Shown here: one piece after another, positions 42,109 through 50,794 of the stretch
Position numbering within the stretch: the first letter of the stretch is position 1
Layout: each line of letters begins with the position of its first letter
Source: Alkalihalobacillus sp. CinArs1
GTDB lineage: Bacteria > Bacillota > Bacilli > Bacillales > Guptibacillaceae
DNA: 64,000 nt
Assembly (NCBI RefSeq): GCF_947387515.1
Contig: NZ_CANDOB010000002.1
Location: 620,001-684,000, forward strand
Reading direction: 5' to 3'
Notes under the pieces: model-generated
Told to the model about the DNA's origin: nothing
What the model saw: the letters and a program-made list of their open reading frames with translations, nothing else
Database searches by the model: none
Translations under genes and position numbers: made by a program

Positions 42109-43388
42109 GTCTGGTCTCCTGCAAGGCGAATGCCTGTAAACTGCCAGCGTTTGTCAGGTCCGAAGAAGTTTCGGTACGTTGGACGTATATGAGACGCAGA
42201 TGTAACGCAAGACCCGCCGCGCAGTACCATCTGACTGCTCATGAACTTTGCGTTGTATTCACCGAGCGCGCCGTCTAGAGGTTTGTTTCCTGGGTACGCC
42301 ATGTATGGACTTTTCGTCCACTCCCACACGTCGCCGTACGCTTTTTTGATCTGGCCTTCGTCGTCTTTAATAGAGGCGACTGGATGATAGATACCGTCTT
42401 CAACAAAGTTTCCTGAAATCGGTTGATCTCGGACGGCAACTTCCCATTCCGCTTCAGTTGGAAGACGTTTCCCTGCCCAGCTTGCGTATGCTTCTGCTTC
42501 ATAGTAGCTGACGTGTGTGACGGGATCTTCTTTGTTAAGGGGAACGAAGCCATGCAGTGTGAACGTGTACCATTCTCCATTTCGCTCTTCCCAATGAAGC
42601 GGTGCCTTCCATTGTTGATTCTTTACCGTTGCCCAGCCGTCTGACAGCCAGAATTCAGCTCGTTCATACCCGCCGTCTTCTATAAAAGCAAGGAACTCTC
42701 CGTTCGTAACCGTTCTTGTCGCTAGTTCAAACGGGTTTAGCCAAACCTTATGTACCGGCCGTTCGTTATCGAACGAAAAACGCTCTCCTTCATCGATTCC
42801 GATCTCAAAAAGTCCACCTTCAAAACGTGCCCATTCGAGCGGAGGTGCTACGTCTTTTGTGGTCGTTTCGAGTTCAAGGTAAATTGGCTTCAACGGATTG
42901 ATCGAGAAATTGTATTTAACATCCGTCATAAGAAGTTCCTGATGCTGCTGCTCATGATGCAGTCCGATTTCAATTAAATTCGCTATTTCACGTAATTTCT
43001 TTTCGTCGAGTTCTTCAATCAATAGAGAGATCTCGGAATCGATATCAGACCGATACTGCTTTACCTTTTCAACGCCTGGTCGACTTAATAGTCCTCTTGA
43101 ATGTCTCGGAAAGAAGCTGCCGACGCTTTCGTAGTAGGAGTTGAACAAATACTCAAACTCCTCATGAAAGGAAACGTAGTTTTCACGGTAGTCTTTTAAA
43201 ATAAATGTCTCAAAAAACCATGTCGTATGTGCCATATGCCACTTAGGAGGGCTGACATCAGGGTGCGACTGGATCACATAATCTTCTGTTTCGAGTGGTT
43301 GAACGAGCTTCATCGTCATCTCTCTAACGTCTCTATAAGACTTTCGCAAATGATTTCGTAACTCAGTGGATTCAATGTGTTGTAACAT
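42105..43388 (-). CDS. egtB: Ergothioneine biosynthesis sulfoxide synthase EgtB
   Basis: About 427 residues: an N-terminal DinB-like domain with iron ligands His51 (KWHMAHTTW) and the HHEQQH cluster near residues 144-149, then a C-terminal formylglycine-enzyme-like (FGE-sulfatase) domain with WAGKRLPTEAEWEVA and RGGSCVT. EgtB joins hercynine with a thiol (cysteine or gamma-glutamylcysteine) using oxygen. ATG 43388 is preferred, with GAGGAGG upstream. With EgtD it makes the core of an ergothioneine pathway. Which thiol donor is used cannot be read from the sequence. Confidence 0.94.
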   Translation of the reverse strand: MLQHIESTELRNHLRKSYRDVREMTMKLVQPLETEDYVIQSHPDVSPPKWHMAHTTWFFETFILKDYRENYVSFHEEFEYLFNSYYESVGSFFPRHSRGLLSRPGVEKVKQYRSDIDSEISLLIEELDEKKLREIANLIEIGLHHEQQHQELLMTDVKYNFSINPLKPIYLELETTTKDVAPPLEWARFEGGLFEIGIDEGERFSFDNERPVHKVWLNPFELATRTVTNGEFLAFIEDGGYERAEFWLSDGWATVKNQQWKAPLHWEERNGEWYTFTLHGFVPLNKEDPVTHVSYYEAEAYASWAGKRLPTEAEWEVAVRDQPISGNFVEDGIYHPVASIKDDEGQIKKAYGDVWEWTKSPYMAYPGNKPLDGALGEYNAKFMSSQMVLRGGSCVTSASHIRPTYRNFFGPDKRWQFTGIRLAGDQT

Positions 43389-43580
43389 GTGTTCCTCCTC
43401 GAATCGGTTATGGTTTATCAAAGCAAATACTTTCCTGCATTCTTACAATTACACACCGTCTCTTAAAAATCCTGTTTTTCAAGTGTGATGTGCGATAATC
43501 TATTATTCTGTTGCTCTAGTTGGATAAGTTTGGAATAATAAAGTGGGAATTGCCAAACTTGGATGGAGTGAAGAAACAGT

Positions 43581-43889
43581 ATGAATGATGTATATGAGCC
43601 AATGTATATTCCTATTTTGTTGCTTTTGTTAGGAATCGGTTATCTTGTTGTATTATCGACGGTCGTGATGAAATACCGGTTCGCGCTTTCTGGGAAGATT
43701 CTCATCTCGATTTCTGTAATGATTTATCTTCTTGTTGGCATGTATATGATTGGTGGTGGTTATTACACCGATGGCCATAATGAAGGACCGATGCTCTTCG
43801 GAATTGGATTTCTTGAGATGATCATTCTTTCGTTTGCGTATATTTTCATTGGATTAGCGGTTGGGATAGGGAAGCGGGATTCGAGATAA
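43581..43889 (+). CDS. Small membrane protein with three helices
   Basis: 102 residues with hydrophobic segments near 8-28, 35-55 and 75-97. It resembles many DUF-type small membrane proteins of bacilli but is not assigned. The start has TGGAGTGAAG upstream. It ends just before the NUDIX gene, 15 bases away. Confidence 0.68.
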   Translation: MNDVYEPMYIPILLLLLGIGYLVVLSTVVMKYRFALSGKILISISVMIYLLVGMYMIGGGYYTDGHNEGPMLFGIGFLEMIILSFAYIFIGLAVGIGKRDSR

Positions 43890-43904
43890 GAGGATGGTGA
43901 TGAG

Positions 43905-44399
43905 GTGTTAACATCTACGGTCGTAACATGGGGGAAGTCACGTCTAACGTTAACGTGGAGACCGGGCAGTGAGCTTCCCGAACGTGAGCTCATTACGAGC
44001 GTACACGGCTTTTGTTTTAAGGATGGTGAGCTTCTTCTTGTGAATCTGAATGATAGAGGATGGGATTTCCCGGGCGGGCACATTGAAGAGGGAGAAACAG
44101 CTGAGACATGTTTTCGACGAGAAGCTTTTGAAGAGGGGTATGTGTCTGGAAACTGTACGCTACTCGGCTCTATCGTCGTCGATCACAGTGAAAATGAACA
44201 GTGGAATGAGTCGAGCCGCTATCCTAAAGTAGGTTATCAAGTGTTCTACAGCATGGAAATCACGGACGTTCATCCTTTTGGCGGTGAGTATGAATCAAGT
44301 GAAAGGCGCTTCATCTCCCCGGAAAAAGTAAGTGCCTACTATCCGAAATGGAATGCCGTGTACCAAGAGATCATTCATGAAATCGAGAGAAAGTCTTAA
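43905..44399 (+). CDS. NUDIX hydrolase
   Basis: 164 residues with the NUDIX box GGHIEEGETAETCFRREAF followed by EEGYV. The last residue group differs slightly from the classical REXXEEXGU. The start is GTG 43905, with AGGATGGTGAT in front. Substrate unknown. It is probably co-transcribed with the small membrane protein before it. Confidence 0.85.
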   Translation: MLTSTVVTWGKSRLTLTWRPGSELPERELITSVHGFCFKDGELLLVNLNDRGWDFPGGHIEEGETAETCFRREAFEEGYVSGNCTLLGSIVVDHSENEQWNESSRYPKVGYQVFYSMEITDVHPFGGEYESSERRFISPEKVSAYYPKWNAVYQEIIHEIERKS

Positions 44400-44775
44400 T
44401 GCTGGTAACCTTTGAACGGTTATCAGCTGTTTTATTTTACACTGAAAATAAAATAGGTAAAATCTACCTAAAAAGTATTCCTAAATTTCAGATAGTTCAT
44501 TATAATCGGATTAGGAGGTGTGAAAATATTCCAGAAATTGAAAAAGGAGTTGGCAGTCCTCGTGTTCGCATGAGGGTTTTGAAGTGTGCAATTTTTGATG
44601 TCGATAGGAGGATGGACTGGTACATAAGAGACCTCTGAATGCAGTTCCTGGTAAGAGTACATTCAGAGGCGTAGCTGGTTTAAGAAACCAACTTTCATAA
44701 GTATACCGCTTCTTAACCATAAGTGGAACTGAAATGGGTGTTCCTGAACAATATACTGAAGGGGATAAAAAGAGA
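44400..44775 (+). other. Gap upstream of comK, with an open frame and a strong hairpin
   Basis: About 375 bases. A strong ribosome site AGGAGGTG (44513-44520) stands seven bases before an ATT at 44528, which opens a 36-codon frame ending at 44638 (IPEIEKGVGSPRVRMRVLK and onward). The frame also runs open upstream to 44399, so the ATT start is only suggested. A hairpin CCTCTGAATG / CATTCAGAGG covers 44630-44669, overlapping the stop. It might be a leader or regulatory RNA for comK. No known RNA family is recognised. Confidence 0.4.
44628..44669 (+). promoter_or_regulatory. Strong hairpin in the comK upstream region
   Basis: CCTCTGAATG pairs with CATTCAGAGG, ten base pairs with a 20-base loop. 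There is no clear T-run. It could be a partial terminator, a protein-binding stem or part of a leader. Confidence 0.55.
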
Positions 44776-45258
44776 ATGACAATTTTATGCGAAGAAATGG
44801 TTTTAGAGTACGAAATCAGCCGTACAACGGAAGCGTTGCTACCGGCAAAAGAACTTGTGAACGAAACGAGAATCTACGATCGATCAGGCGTTTATTTATC
44901 GAAACGAACTCAGATCGATTTGATTCGAGATGCTTGCCTTGAAGGGGGATCTACATATGAAGGACGACGAAAAGCGATGGTGTATCATCTGAAATATGAG
45001 CACCAAACACCAATCGTCATCTCTACCTCAAACGGAATATGCGCCTTTCCTACTGAATCCCCTGATAATCTTGAGTGTTCCTGGATCTTCTATCACCATG
45101 TGAGGAACATGACATCACTAACTAAGAATTCGTCGATGGTCCATTTTCATAGTGGTTTAAAGCTAGAAGTCCCCGTATCGCTTTCGAGGCTTCAGAAACA
45201 AATGGAAAGGATGGGACGGTGTATCAGTCACTACTCAAATAATCCGGTCTATTGTTAG
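44776..45258 (+). CDS. comK: Competence transcription factor ComK-like protein
   Basis: About 160 residues. It shares the ComK landmarks: a long N-terminal strand region, DRSGVYLSKRTQIDLIRDAC, GGSTYEGRRKAMVYHLKYEH, TPIVISTSNGICAFPT and CSWIFYHHVRNM. ComK activates DNA-uptake genes in Bacillus. The C-terminal part, used for dimer or tetramer contacts and MecA binding in B. subtilis, is shorter here (that protein has 192 residues), so degradation control may differ. ATG 44776 with GAAGGGG upstream is preferred to 44734, but 44734 remains possible. Confidence 0.85.
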   Translation: MTILCEEMVLEYEISRTTEALLPAKELVNETRIYDRSGVYLSKRTQIDLIRDACLEGGSTYEGRRKAMVYHLKYEHQTPIVISTSNGICAFPTESPDNLECSWIFYHHVRNMTSLTKNSSMVHFHSGLKLEVPVSLSRLQKQMERMGRCISHYSNNPVYC

Positions 45259-45346
45259 CACAAAAAAGTCGTACATTCCTCTCTGTCCGAATATACATTT
45301 AGTTGTAGCTTGCAAATCATCAATGTGAGACAGAGGAGGAATCGCG

Positions 45347-45697
45347 ATGAGCTGGTATTTGAAGGTGCTAAAGGATTATGTGAATTTTAAAGGAAGAGCT
45401 CGACGGAAAGAGTATTGGATGTTTTTTCTTGTTCACGTCATCATTTGTGTTCTTCTTTCATGGATTCAAACTGCAGCGGATATGGGGGTTGCGCTCACTT
45501 CTATCTATACACTCGCCGTTTTCCTGCCATCGTTAGCCGTCACCGTTAGACGCTTGCATGATACCGGTAAAAGTGGTTGGTGGGTACTGATTTCACTCAT
45601 CCCGATCATTGGTTCGATCATTTTGATCGTTTTCCTAGTACTCGATAGTGAGGATGAAAACAAGTACGGTTCAAGTCCTAAACTTGCTGAGATTTAA
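45347..45697 (+). CDS. DUF805-family membrane protein
   Basis: 116 residues. The start YLKVLKDYVNFKGRARRKEYWMFFL is characteristic of DUF805 proteins, followed by three or four hydrophobic helices and a VRRLHDTGKSGWW motif, common in this family. The role is unknown. GAGGAGGAATCGCG precedes ATG. Confidence 0.88.
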   Translation: MSWYLKVLKDYVNFKGRARRKEYWMFFLVHVIICVLLSWIQTAADMGVALTSIYTLAVFLPSLAVTVRRLHDTGKSGWWVLISLIPIIGSIILIVFLVLDSEDENKYGSSPKLAEI

Positions 45698-45698
45698 T

Positions 45699-45736
45699 GA
45701 AAACTGCCAGTGCTTCGGTACTGGCGGTTTTTTTAT
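45699..45736 (+). terminator. Terminator after the DUF805 gene
   Basis: AACTGCCAGTGC and GTACTGGCGGTT form a stem with a UUCG-type loop (CTTCGG), followed by TTTTTTT. Confidence 0.9.
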
Positions 45737-45803
45737 GAAATGGATAGTATTTTCTAATATAAGTAAAATAAAGAATGACTGATAAATAGAAGGTGTTTAA
45801 AAC

Positions 45804-46592
45804 ATGGACAGTTATTCGAACGACAATACAGCAAGGCGCTATAGGGCACATGTAAGTACGTGGGGAACCACTCAACTTCATTTGCGGAATCCGTATGTAA
45901 TGGCATGGTGGTCAGCAGCGTTTCCCGGATTTGGTCATTTGCTGCTTTCAAAGTATATACGAGGGTTCATGTTATTTGCTTGGGAAGTCATCGTAAATAT
46001 GAATGCTCATGTCAATACTGCTATGATTTATTCATTTCAAGGTGAAATACAGCAGGCAAAGGAAGTATTGGATACAAGGTGGTTACTTATCTACATACCA
46101 GTCTACCTTTTTGCGATATGGGATACTTACCGAACGACCGTAGATATGAATAAAGTGTATATTTTAGCTGATATGGAGGATCATCGAATCAATACATTTA
46201 GTATGGGTGCGTTTGAGGTGAACTATTTGGATAAACGGAGTCCATTCATGGCTGCATTATGGTCTTTCTTAATGCCGGGCCTAGGGCAATTGTATATACA
46301 CCGCATTTTCACAGCCTTTTTTATTGTTGTATGGGGGGTAACGTTCTTCTACTTTTCACAAGCTCTTGAGGCTATTTCCTTGCTTTTCTTAGGTGAAACG
46401 AGTAAAGCGACTTCAGTAATAAAGCCTGATTGGCTGTTGATGCTTCCTTCTCTTTATGGCTTTGCGATTTTCGATGCATATATAAATACTGTAGAAAATA
46501 ATAAGCTTTATAAAAAAGAACAAAGAAGATATCTCCTAAAGACGTATCAGTCTCCAAGTTTCATTATTAAGAAAGGAACGAAGATGTCATGA
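45804..46592 (+). CDS. TM2-like membrane protein with internal duplication
   Basis: 262 residues with two related halves. Each has a Gly-Pro turn motif, MAWWSAAFPGFGHLLLSKYIRG near residue 33 and MAALWSFLMPGLGQLYIHR near residue 150. These resemble the TM2 domain motif and are followed by long hydrophobic segments. The duplication is clear from the matching order and spacing. AAGGTG precedes ATG. It is coupled to the following gene by four bases (ATGA). Function unknown. Confidence 0.72.
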   Translation: MDSYSNDNTARRYRAHVSTWGTTQLHLRNPYVMAWWSAAFPGFGHLLLSKYIRGFMLFAWEVIVNMNAHVNTAMIYSFQGEIQQAKEVLDTRWLLIYIPVYLFAIWDTYRTTVDMNKVYILADMEDHRINTFSMGAFEVNYLDKRSPFMAALWSFLMPGLGQLYIHRIFTAFFIVVWGVTFFYFSQALEAISLLFLGETSKATSVIKPDWLLMLPSLYGFAIFDAYINTVENNKLYKKEQRRYLLKTYQSPSFIIKKGTKMS

Positions 46593-47065
46593 AGCGTGTA
46601 CAACTATTCTCCACGTTCGAGAATCATTCCTATCTTGAAATTGCAATCTCAAACCTTGAAAAGCAGGGCATCCCACGTGAAAAAATATACGCAGTGCCGC
46701 TTGACAAACGAGCAGAAACGAAAAAGCTTTTTGATACACTTCACAGCTCTGATGGTATATCCCTTATCGACATTGGCTTGCCGTTAGCTACTGCATTTTC
46801 CGTCATTACTGCAAGTATCGGATTTGAGTTAGCATGGGGACCGATCTATTGGGGACTGATCGGAGCGGGGGCAGGTTTCGTATTAGGCGTTATCATCAGG
46901 TTAATCATCTTTTGGCAAACAGAGAAGGGGCAGAAAAGAGTGAGGCGAAAACAAGCGGATTTGATTTTGATCGTAGAGTGTGAGGCATCCATTAGTGAAA
47001 AGGTAGAGAAGATCTTATGGGAACATTTTGCGATGGGACTAGCAAAAGTTGAAAGTGGAACGTAA
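46589..47065 (+). CDS. Hypothetical membrane protein coupled to the TM2-like gene
   Basis: 158 residues: an N-terminal soluble alpha/beta segment (1-55, FSTFENHSYLEIAISNLEKQ), a hydrophobic Gly-rich region of two helices (65-110), and a C-terminal soluble part (120-158). The first part resembles the N-terminus of stress-induced DUF1269-like proteins, weakly. ATG overlaps the previous stop. Function unknown. Confidence 0.68.
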   Translation: MKRVQLFSTFENHSYLEIAISNLEKQGIPREKIYAVPLDKRAETKKLFDTLHSSDGISLIDIGLPLATAFSVITASIGFELAWGPIYWGLIGAGAGFVLGVIIRLIIFWQTEKGQKRVRRKQADLILIVECEASISEKVEKILWEHFAMGLAKVESGT

Positions 47066-47067
47066 CA

Positions 47068-47101
47068 AGAAAGGCTGTAGAGATGTTCTCTACAGCCTAA
47101 T
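47068..47101. terminator. Terminator between convergent genes
   Basis: GGCTGTAGAGA and TCTCTACAGCC form an 11-base-pair stem. Short tails on each side give moderate termination in both directions. Confidence 0.75.
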
Positions 47102-47102
47102 A

Positions 47103-47954
47103 TTATTCTTCATTTTCCATGTCTGTACTATTTGTCATTGCCTGAGCAAGGTTCGATGTGATGTTCACTGATCCGAAGTCGATACCGAGCTGTACGGCGG
47201 TTTGAGCGATCTCAGGGCGAATACCTGAAAGTGTAGTTGATACACCGATGAGCTTGAGACCTGTGAGCAATTGGAAGATTTGTTGAGCGACCATCGTGTC
47301 GACCATGTAGACGCCTGACAGATCTAAGAACAAATGATTGACGCCTTTTTCAATACAGCCTGTCAGCGTGTTATCGATGATGGCTGAAGCACGTTCATCG
47401 TCGATGTCGCCGATGATCGGAAGGAGTGCCTGTCCCTTTTGTAAAGAGATGAGCGGGGAACTTAAGTCGTTGATCGTTTTCTGCTGCTCTTCAATTCTCT
47501 TGTTGAGATGCTCCGCCTTTCCTTCAAACACACGCATCATGACGATATCAAACGAGTCATAGATCACCGTTTTCCAAAGATCGATCTTTTCTTGTGGAAT
47601 CGGGTAGTCTTGCTGGTTGATAAATTCTTGTATGTACGTAAGGTACTGCTCACGAACCCTTAAAAACTCCCTCATAATCAAATGGGTAGGGGTTTTAATG
47701 TGCTCTGCATCCGTAGCAATCTCCATGATCCATTCATCAAATTCTTTGAAAAACTGTTCTTTTTCCATCACAAATATTTTGCAAAGATGGTGATGAAACG
47801 CCATGTTCTGAGCTTTAAGGTTCTCGATCACCTTCGGATCATTTGATGAGTAAACGCCCTCTGGATCTGATTTATCAAGTGATTGGTACCATTCTTCGTT
47901 TAGCTGCTCTGCTTTACTTAACAGAAAATCATGGAGCTCTATATTCCGTTGCAT
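47103..47954 (-). CDS. RsbR-family STAS protein (stressosome-type)
   Basis: About 283 residues: an N-terminal non-heme globin-like region (1-150) and a C-terminal STAS domain (about 165-275) with LFLDLSGVYMVDTMVAQQIFQ. This is the RsbR/YqhA layout. The conserved phospho-site area reads DLSSPLISLQKGQALLPIIG, with Ser where RsbRA has Thr, and the second site GDIDDERA lacks the Thr. So it may be an RsbRD-like (YqhA) member or non-phosphorylated. ATG 47954 with AGAGGAGA is preferred. Stressosome proteins feed the sigma-B response. Confidence 0.87.
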   Translation of the reverse strand: MQRNIELHDFLLSKAEQLNEEWYQSLDKSDPEGVYSSNDPKVIENLKAQNMAFHHHLCKIFVMEKEQFFKEFDEWIMEIATDAEHIKTPTHLIMREFLRVREQYLTYIQEFINQQDYPIPQEKIDLWKTVIYDSFDIVMMRVFEGKAEHLNKRIEEQQKTINDLSSPLISLQKGQALLPIIGDIDDERASAIIDNTLTGCIEKGVNHLFLDLSGVYMVDTMVAQQIFQLLTGLKLIGVSTTLSGIRPEIAQTAVQLGIDFGSVNITSNLAQAMTNSTDMENEE

Positions 47955-48130
47955 ATCATTTTCTCCTCTCAAACCTTCTCGATCTCGTATCTGATTTAAC
48001 CTTAGGTCTAGATGTACAGTGGTATATCATTCAATAGAAGACAAAATGAGCGTGCATTCGTCAAAAGATTGCATCATTCCTTCTCATGTTACTGAAGAAA
48101 ATGGAGAAGTGCAAACATTAAATAGTAAAA

Positions 48131-48156
48131 GGGAGTTAGGCGCGTGCCTGGCTCCC
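48131..48156 (-). repeat. Family A palindrome, copy 1
   Basis: GGGAGTTAGGCGCGTGCC followed by TGGCTCCC, a near-perfect 26-base palindrome. On the minus strand it encodes the last residues of the TetR gene, QARA, and the TAA stop. Confidence 0.85.
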
Positions 48157-49023
48157 TATAATAATCTTTTCTACTTTCTCAAGGTCGCGAGAAACAGAGG
48201 AGGGAATAGAAGATTGAAGTGTTGTGAGGGCGCTCTTCATCAAGTGATGACGAGGGTCTTTCGACTGCGTGAATTCGTCTCTAATAAATTCAAGAAGCTC
48301 ATTGTATTTAGAATAATCATTTGAAGATTTTAGTTTCTTCTTTATACATAGGATCGCGTCGTTCAGTAACTCTTTCCGAGATTGGTCTTTAAGCTCTGCA
48401 TCAGGAAGCCAGTTTTTGAGATCATCTGGTTCGATCAATTGTTCACCGCTCTCAGTTACTTCTTTCACGATTCTCTCAATTCGGTTGACCGTGTAGTTCA
48501 CGACGAGCTGAATGTTCACGGTAGAACCGTGGGTACGCGCGTAATATTTTGTGTTGTGATGAAGAATGCCTAGGAACATAATCGCACAATCGAGTAAGTA
48601 AGGTTTAGCATCCACGCTGAACAAATCCTCAAAACGATGATAAACCCACTGCAGCATCCTCGCCTGACTTTCCTTGATGTACTCTTTAATCTCTTCATCT
48701 GGTGATAGAACAACTTCTTCAAAAAGCGTGAGAAGGCGGTTCTTTCGATTCGTGTTCATTTGTGTTTCGATCTGCTTCTTAAAAACTTCGATATTTGCAG
48801 AATCTTTTCCAGTTAATAAGCGATCGCGCTTTGCCTCCATTTCATTCAATAACGTTTTGAAGAGTGCGATCAAAAGCTCGTTCTTTGATGAAAAGTAGTT
48901 ATAAAACGTTCCTTTTGAAATACCTGTATAGTCGAGAATATCTTGAATCGACGTTGCGTGAAAGCCTCTGTCGATGAAAAGTTCATGAGATTTAATGATT
49001 ACCTGTTGTTTTCGATCGTTCAC
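48136..49023 (-). CDS. TetR-family regulator with QARA tail
   Basis: 295 residues, longer than the usual 190-220. The N-terminal helix-turn-helix is clear (HELFIDRGFHATSIQDILDY then TGISKGTFYNYFSSKNELL). The C-terminus ends IIIGSQARA, where QARA and the stop are encoded by a family A palindrome. It is divergent from a DHA2-type exporter with 188 bases between, which carries three direct repeats. It probably represses that exporter. Start GTG 49023 with AGGGTGAT upstream. Confidence 0.88.
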   Translation of the reverse strand: MNDRKQQVIIKSHELFIDRGFHATSIQDILDYTGISKGTFYNYFSSKNELLIALFKTLLNEMEAKRDRLLTGKDSANIEVFKKQIETQMNTNRKNRLLTLFEEVVLSPDEEIKEYIKESQARMLQWVYHRFEDLFSVDAKPYLLDCAIMFLGILHHNTKYYARTHGSTVNIQLVVNYTVNRIERIVKEVTESGEQLIEPDDLKNWLPDAELKDQSRKELLNDAILCIKKKLKSSNDYSKYNELLEFIRDEFTQSKDPRHHLMKSALTTLQSSIPSSVSRDLEKVEKIIIGSQARA

Positions 49024-49133
49024 TGTATCATCACCCTGTGTATTAATGTACTACCTGTATAAATTTGATAATACATCATTTTCTGATAAAGAACAAATGC
49101 CTATGTAGAAGGAGATACAAAGGTATTGATTAA

Positions 49134-49198
49134 AATGAACCGATGGTATAAAATAGTCGTAGTGAACTTATAGTATAAAAAATGAACTGGTAGTATAG
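49134..49198 (+). promoter_or_regulatory. Triple direct repeat TGAAC-N5-GTATA upstream of the exporter
   Basis: The 15-base motif TGAAC-N5-GTATA is exact in three places: 49136-49150, 49163-49177 and 49183-49197. The last is just before the ribosome site. The arrangement suggests binding sites for the divergent TetR regulator or for another activator. The GTATAA parts also resemble -10 boxes. Confidence 0.65.
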
Positions 49199-49210
49199 GA
49201 GAGGATCAAC

Positions 49211-50698
49211 ATGAATGCAGCAGTTAATGAAACACCTCGTCCACAGTATGGCGTTCTTGCTGTACTCATCGTCGGAGCGTTCATTGCATTTTTAAATAAT
49301 ACACTTTTGAATATCGCGCTTCCGTCCATTATGGCGGATTTACAAATCGGTACAGCTACCGTTCAGTGGCTGACGACTGGATTTATGCTCGTGAATGGAA
49401 TCCTGATTCCTGCCACAGCTTTTTTAATTGAAAAATTTTCTGTACGACGCTTGTTTCTAGTAGCGATGGGATTGTTCTCAATCGGAACGATTATTGCTGG
49501 GATGGCAGATGTATTTCCTGTTCTGTTAGGAGGTAGAATGCTGCAAGCGTCAGGATCAGCAATCATGATGCCGCTACTGATGAACGTAATGCTCGTTAGC
49601 TTTCCGATCGAAAAGCGCGGCGCAGCGATGGGGGTTTTCGGCTTAATCTTGATGGCAGCACCAGCAATCGGCCCAACCCTATCAGGGTGGATCATCGAAC
49701 ATTACGACTGGAGAATGCTGTTTCACTTCGTCACTCCGATCGCAATCAGTGTGTTACTGCTAGGTTTCTTCTTATTAAAGGATAAAAAAGAGAAAGTAAC
49801 GTTAAAGCTCGATCTTCTGTCACTCGTTCTATCGAGTGCAGGTTTCGGAGGCATCCTTTATGGATTCAGTTCTGCAGGCAGCAAAGGGTGGGAAAGCCCG
49901 CACGTGACGGTAACACTTGCAGTAGGCGTCATTTCACTCGTTACCTTTATCGTCAGACAGTCGAAACTAGAACGACCGATGCTGAACTTTACAATTTTTA
50001 AATATCCAATGTTCGCCTTATCGTCTTCGATTACGATGGTGATCAATATGGCACTGTTTTCCGGCATGCTGCTATTGCCGATTTATGTTCAGACCATTCG
50101 TGGGATCTCGCCGTTTGATGCTGGACTCATGATGTTACCAGGTGCGCTCGTGATGGCACTCATGTCACCGATAACCGGTAAACTTTTTGATAAATACGGT
50201 GGTCGCATCCTGGCGATGACCGGTCTAACGATTACGGTAGCGACTACTTACTTATTTAGCACGCTATCGTTCGAAACGACCTACACGTATTTAATGATTC
50301 TTCATGCCGTACGAATGTTTGGAATGTCGATGGTGATGATGCCTGTCTCAACGAATGGGCTGAATCAGCTGCCAGCGAAGTTCTATCCGCACGGCACAGC
50401 GATGAACAACACGTTGAATCAGGTTTCTGGTGCGATCGGTACGGCACTGCTCGTTACGGTGATGTCGACTCGAACCGAATCAACAGCTTCTGAGCTAGCT
50501 GTTTCGGGAGTGAGTGAGCAGCAGATCATGATGAAAGCGATGCTTGAAGGCATTAACTTTGCTTTCTTCGTCGCAACATTTATAGCGGGTGTCGCACTGC
50601 TGCTAGCATTCTTCATTAGGAGACCAGGAAGAGTCGAAGAGCAATCAGACAAACAATCAGACGAAACGATCATCGTAAGGGGTCAGGCGCGTGCCTGA
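49211..50698 (+). CDS. DHA2-family MFS multidrug exporter with QARA tail
   Basis: 495 residues with 14 predicted membrane helices. The EmrB/QacA family signs are LNNTLLNIALPSIMADL in the first helix, ATVQWLTTGFMLVNGILIPAT and GRMLQASGSAIMMPLLM. It probably exports drugs or hydrophobic compounds using the proton gradient. The last residues RGQARA and TGA lie inside a family A palindrome. The divergent TetR gene and triple repeats upstream suggest ligand-inducible control. TATAGGAGAGG precedes ATG. Confidence 0.92.
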   Translation: MNAAVNETPRPQYGVLAVLIVGAFIAFLNNTLLNIALPSIMADLQIGTATVQWLTTGFMLVNGILIPATAFLIEKFSVRRLFLVAMGLFSIGTIIAGMADVFPVLLGGRMLQASGSAIMMPLLMNVMLVSFPIEKRGAAMGVFGLILMAAPAIGPTLSGWIIEHYDWRMLFHFVTPIAISVLLLGFFLLKDKKEKVTLKLDLLSLVLSSAGFGGILYGFSSAGSKGWESPHVTVTLAVGVISLVTFIVRQSKLERPMLNFTIFKYPMFALSSSITMVINMALFSGMLLLPIYVQTIRGISPFDAGLMMLPGALVMALMSPITGKLFDKYGGRILAMTGLTITVATTYLFSTLSFETTYTYLMILHAVRMFGMSMVMMPVSTNGLNQLPAKFYPHGTAMNNTLNQVSGAIGTALLVTVMSTRTESTASELAVSGVSEQQIMMKAMLEGINFAFFVATFIAGVALLLAFFIRRPGRVEEQSDKQSDETIIVRGQARA

Positions 50699-50704
50699 TC
50701 CTTT
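50677..50704 (+). repeat. Family A palindrome, copy 2
   Basis: GGGTCAGGCGCGTGCCTGATC with A and T flanks. It supplies the last five residues (GQARA) and the TGA of the exporter gene, and because a T-rich tail follows it can also act as the terminator. Confidence 0.88.
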
Positions 50705-50732
50705 CTTTATTTTCTATTGCTGTTTCTCACAC

Positions 50733-50778
50733 ATTACTGTATGATACATAGTATAGATAGTGTACGACATACAGTAAT
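50733..50778 (+). promoter_or_regulatory. PadR-type operator region
   Basis: Inverted repeat ATTACTGTATG (50733-50743) and CATACAGTAAT (50768-50778) with a central TATAGAT that could be a -10 box. It lies before the PadR gene and is probably its own operator. Confidence 0.65.
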
Positions 50779-50794
50779 AGAAAGCAGTGATGGT

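Noticed and set aside
44399-44638. A 79-codon frame directly after the NUDIX gene
   Set aside because: The ATG overlaps the NUDIX stop but has no ribosome site and an unlikely composition. Only the part after the strong ribosome site at 44513 might be used.
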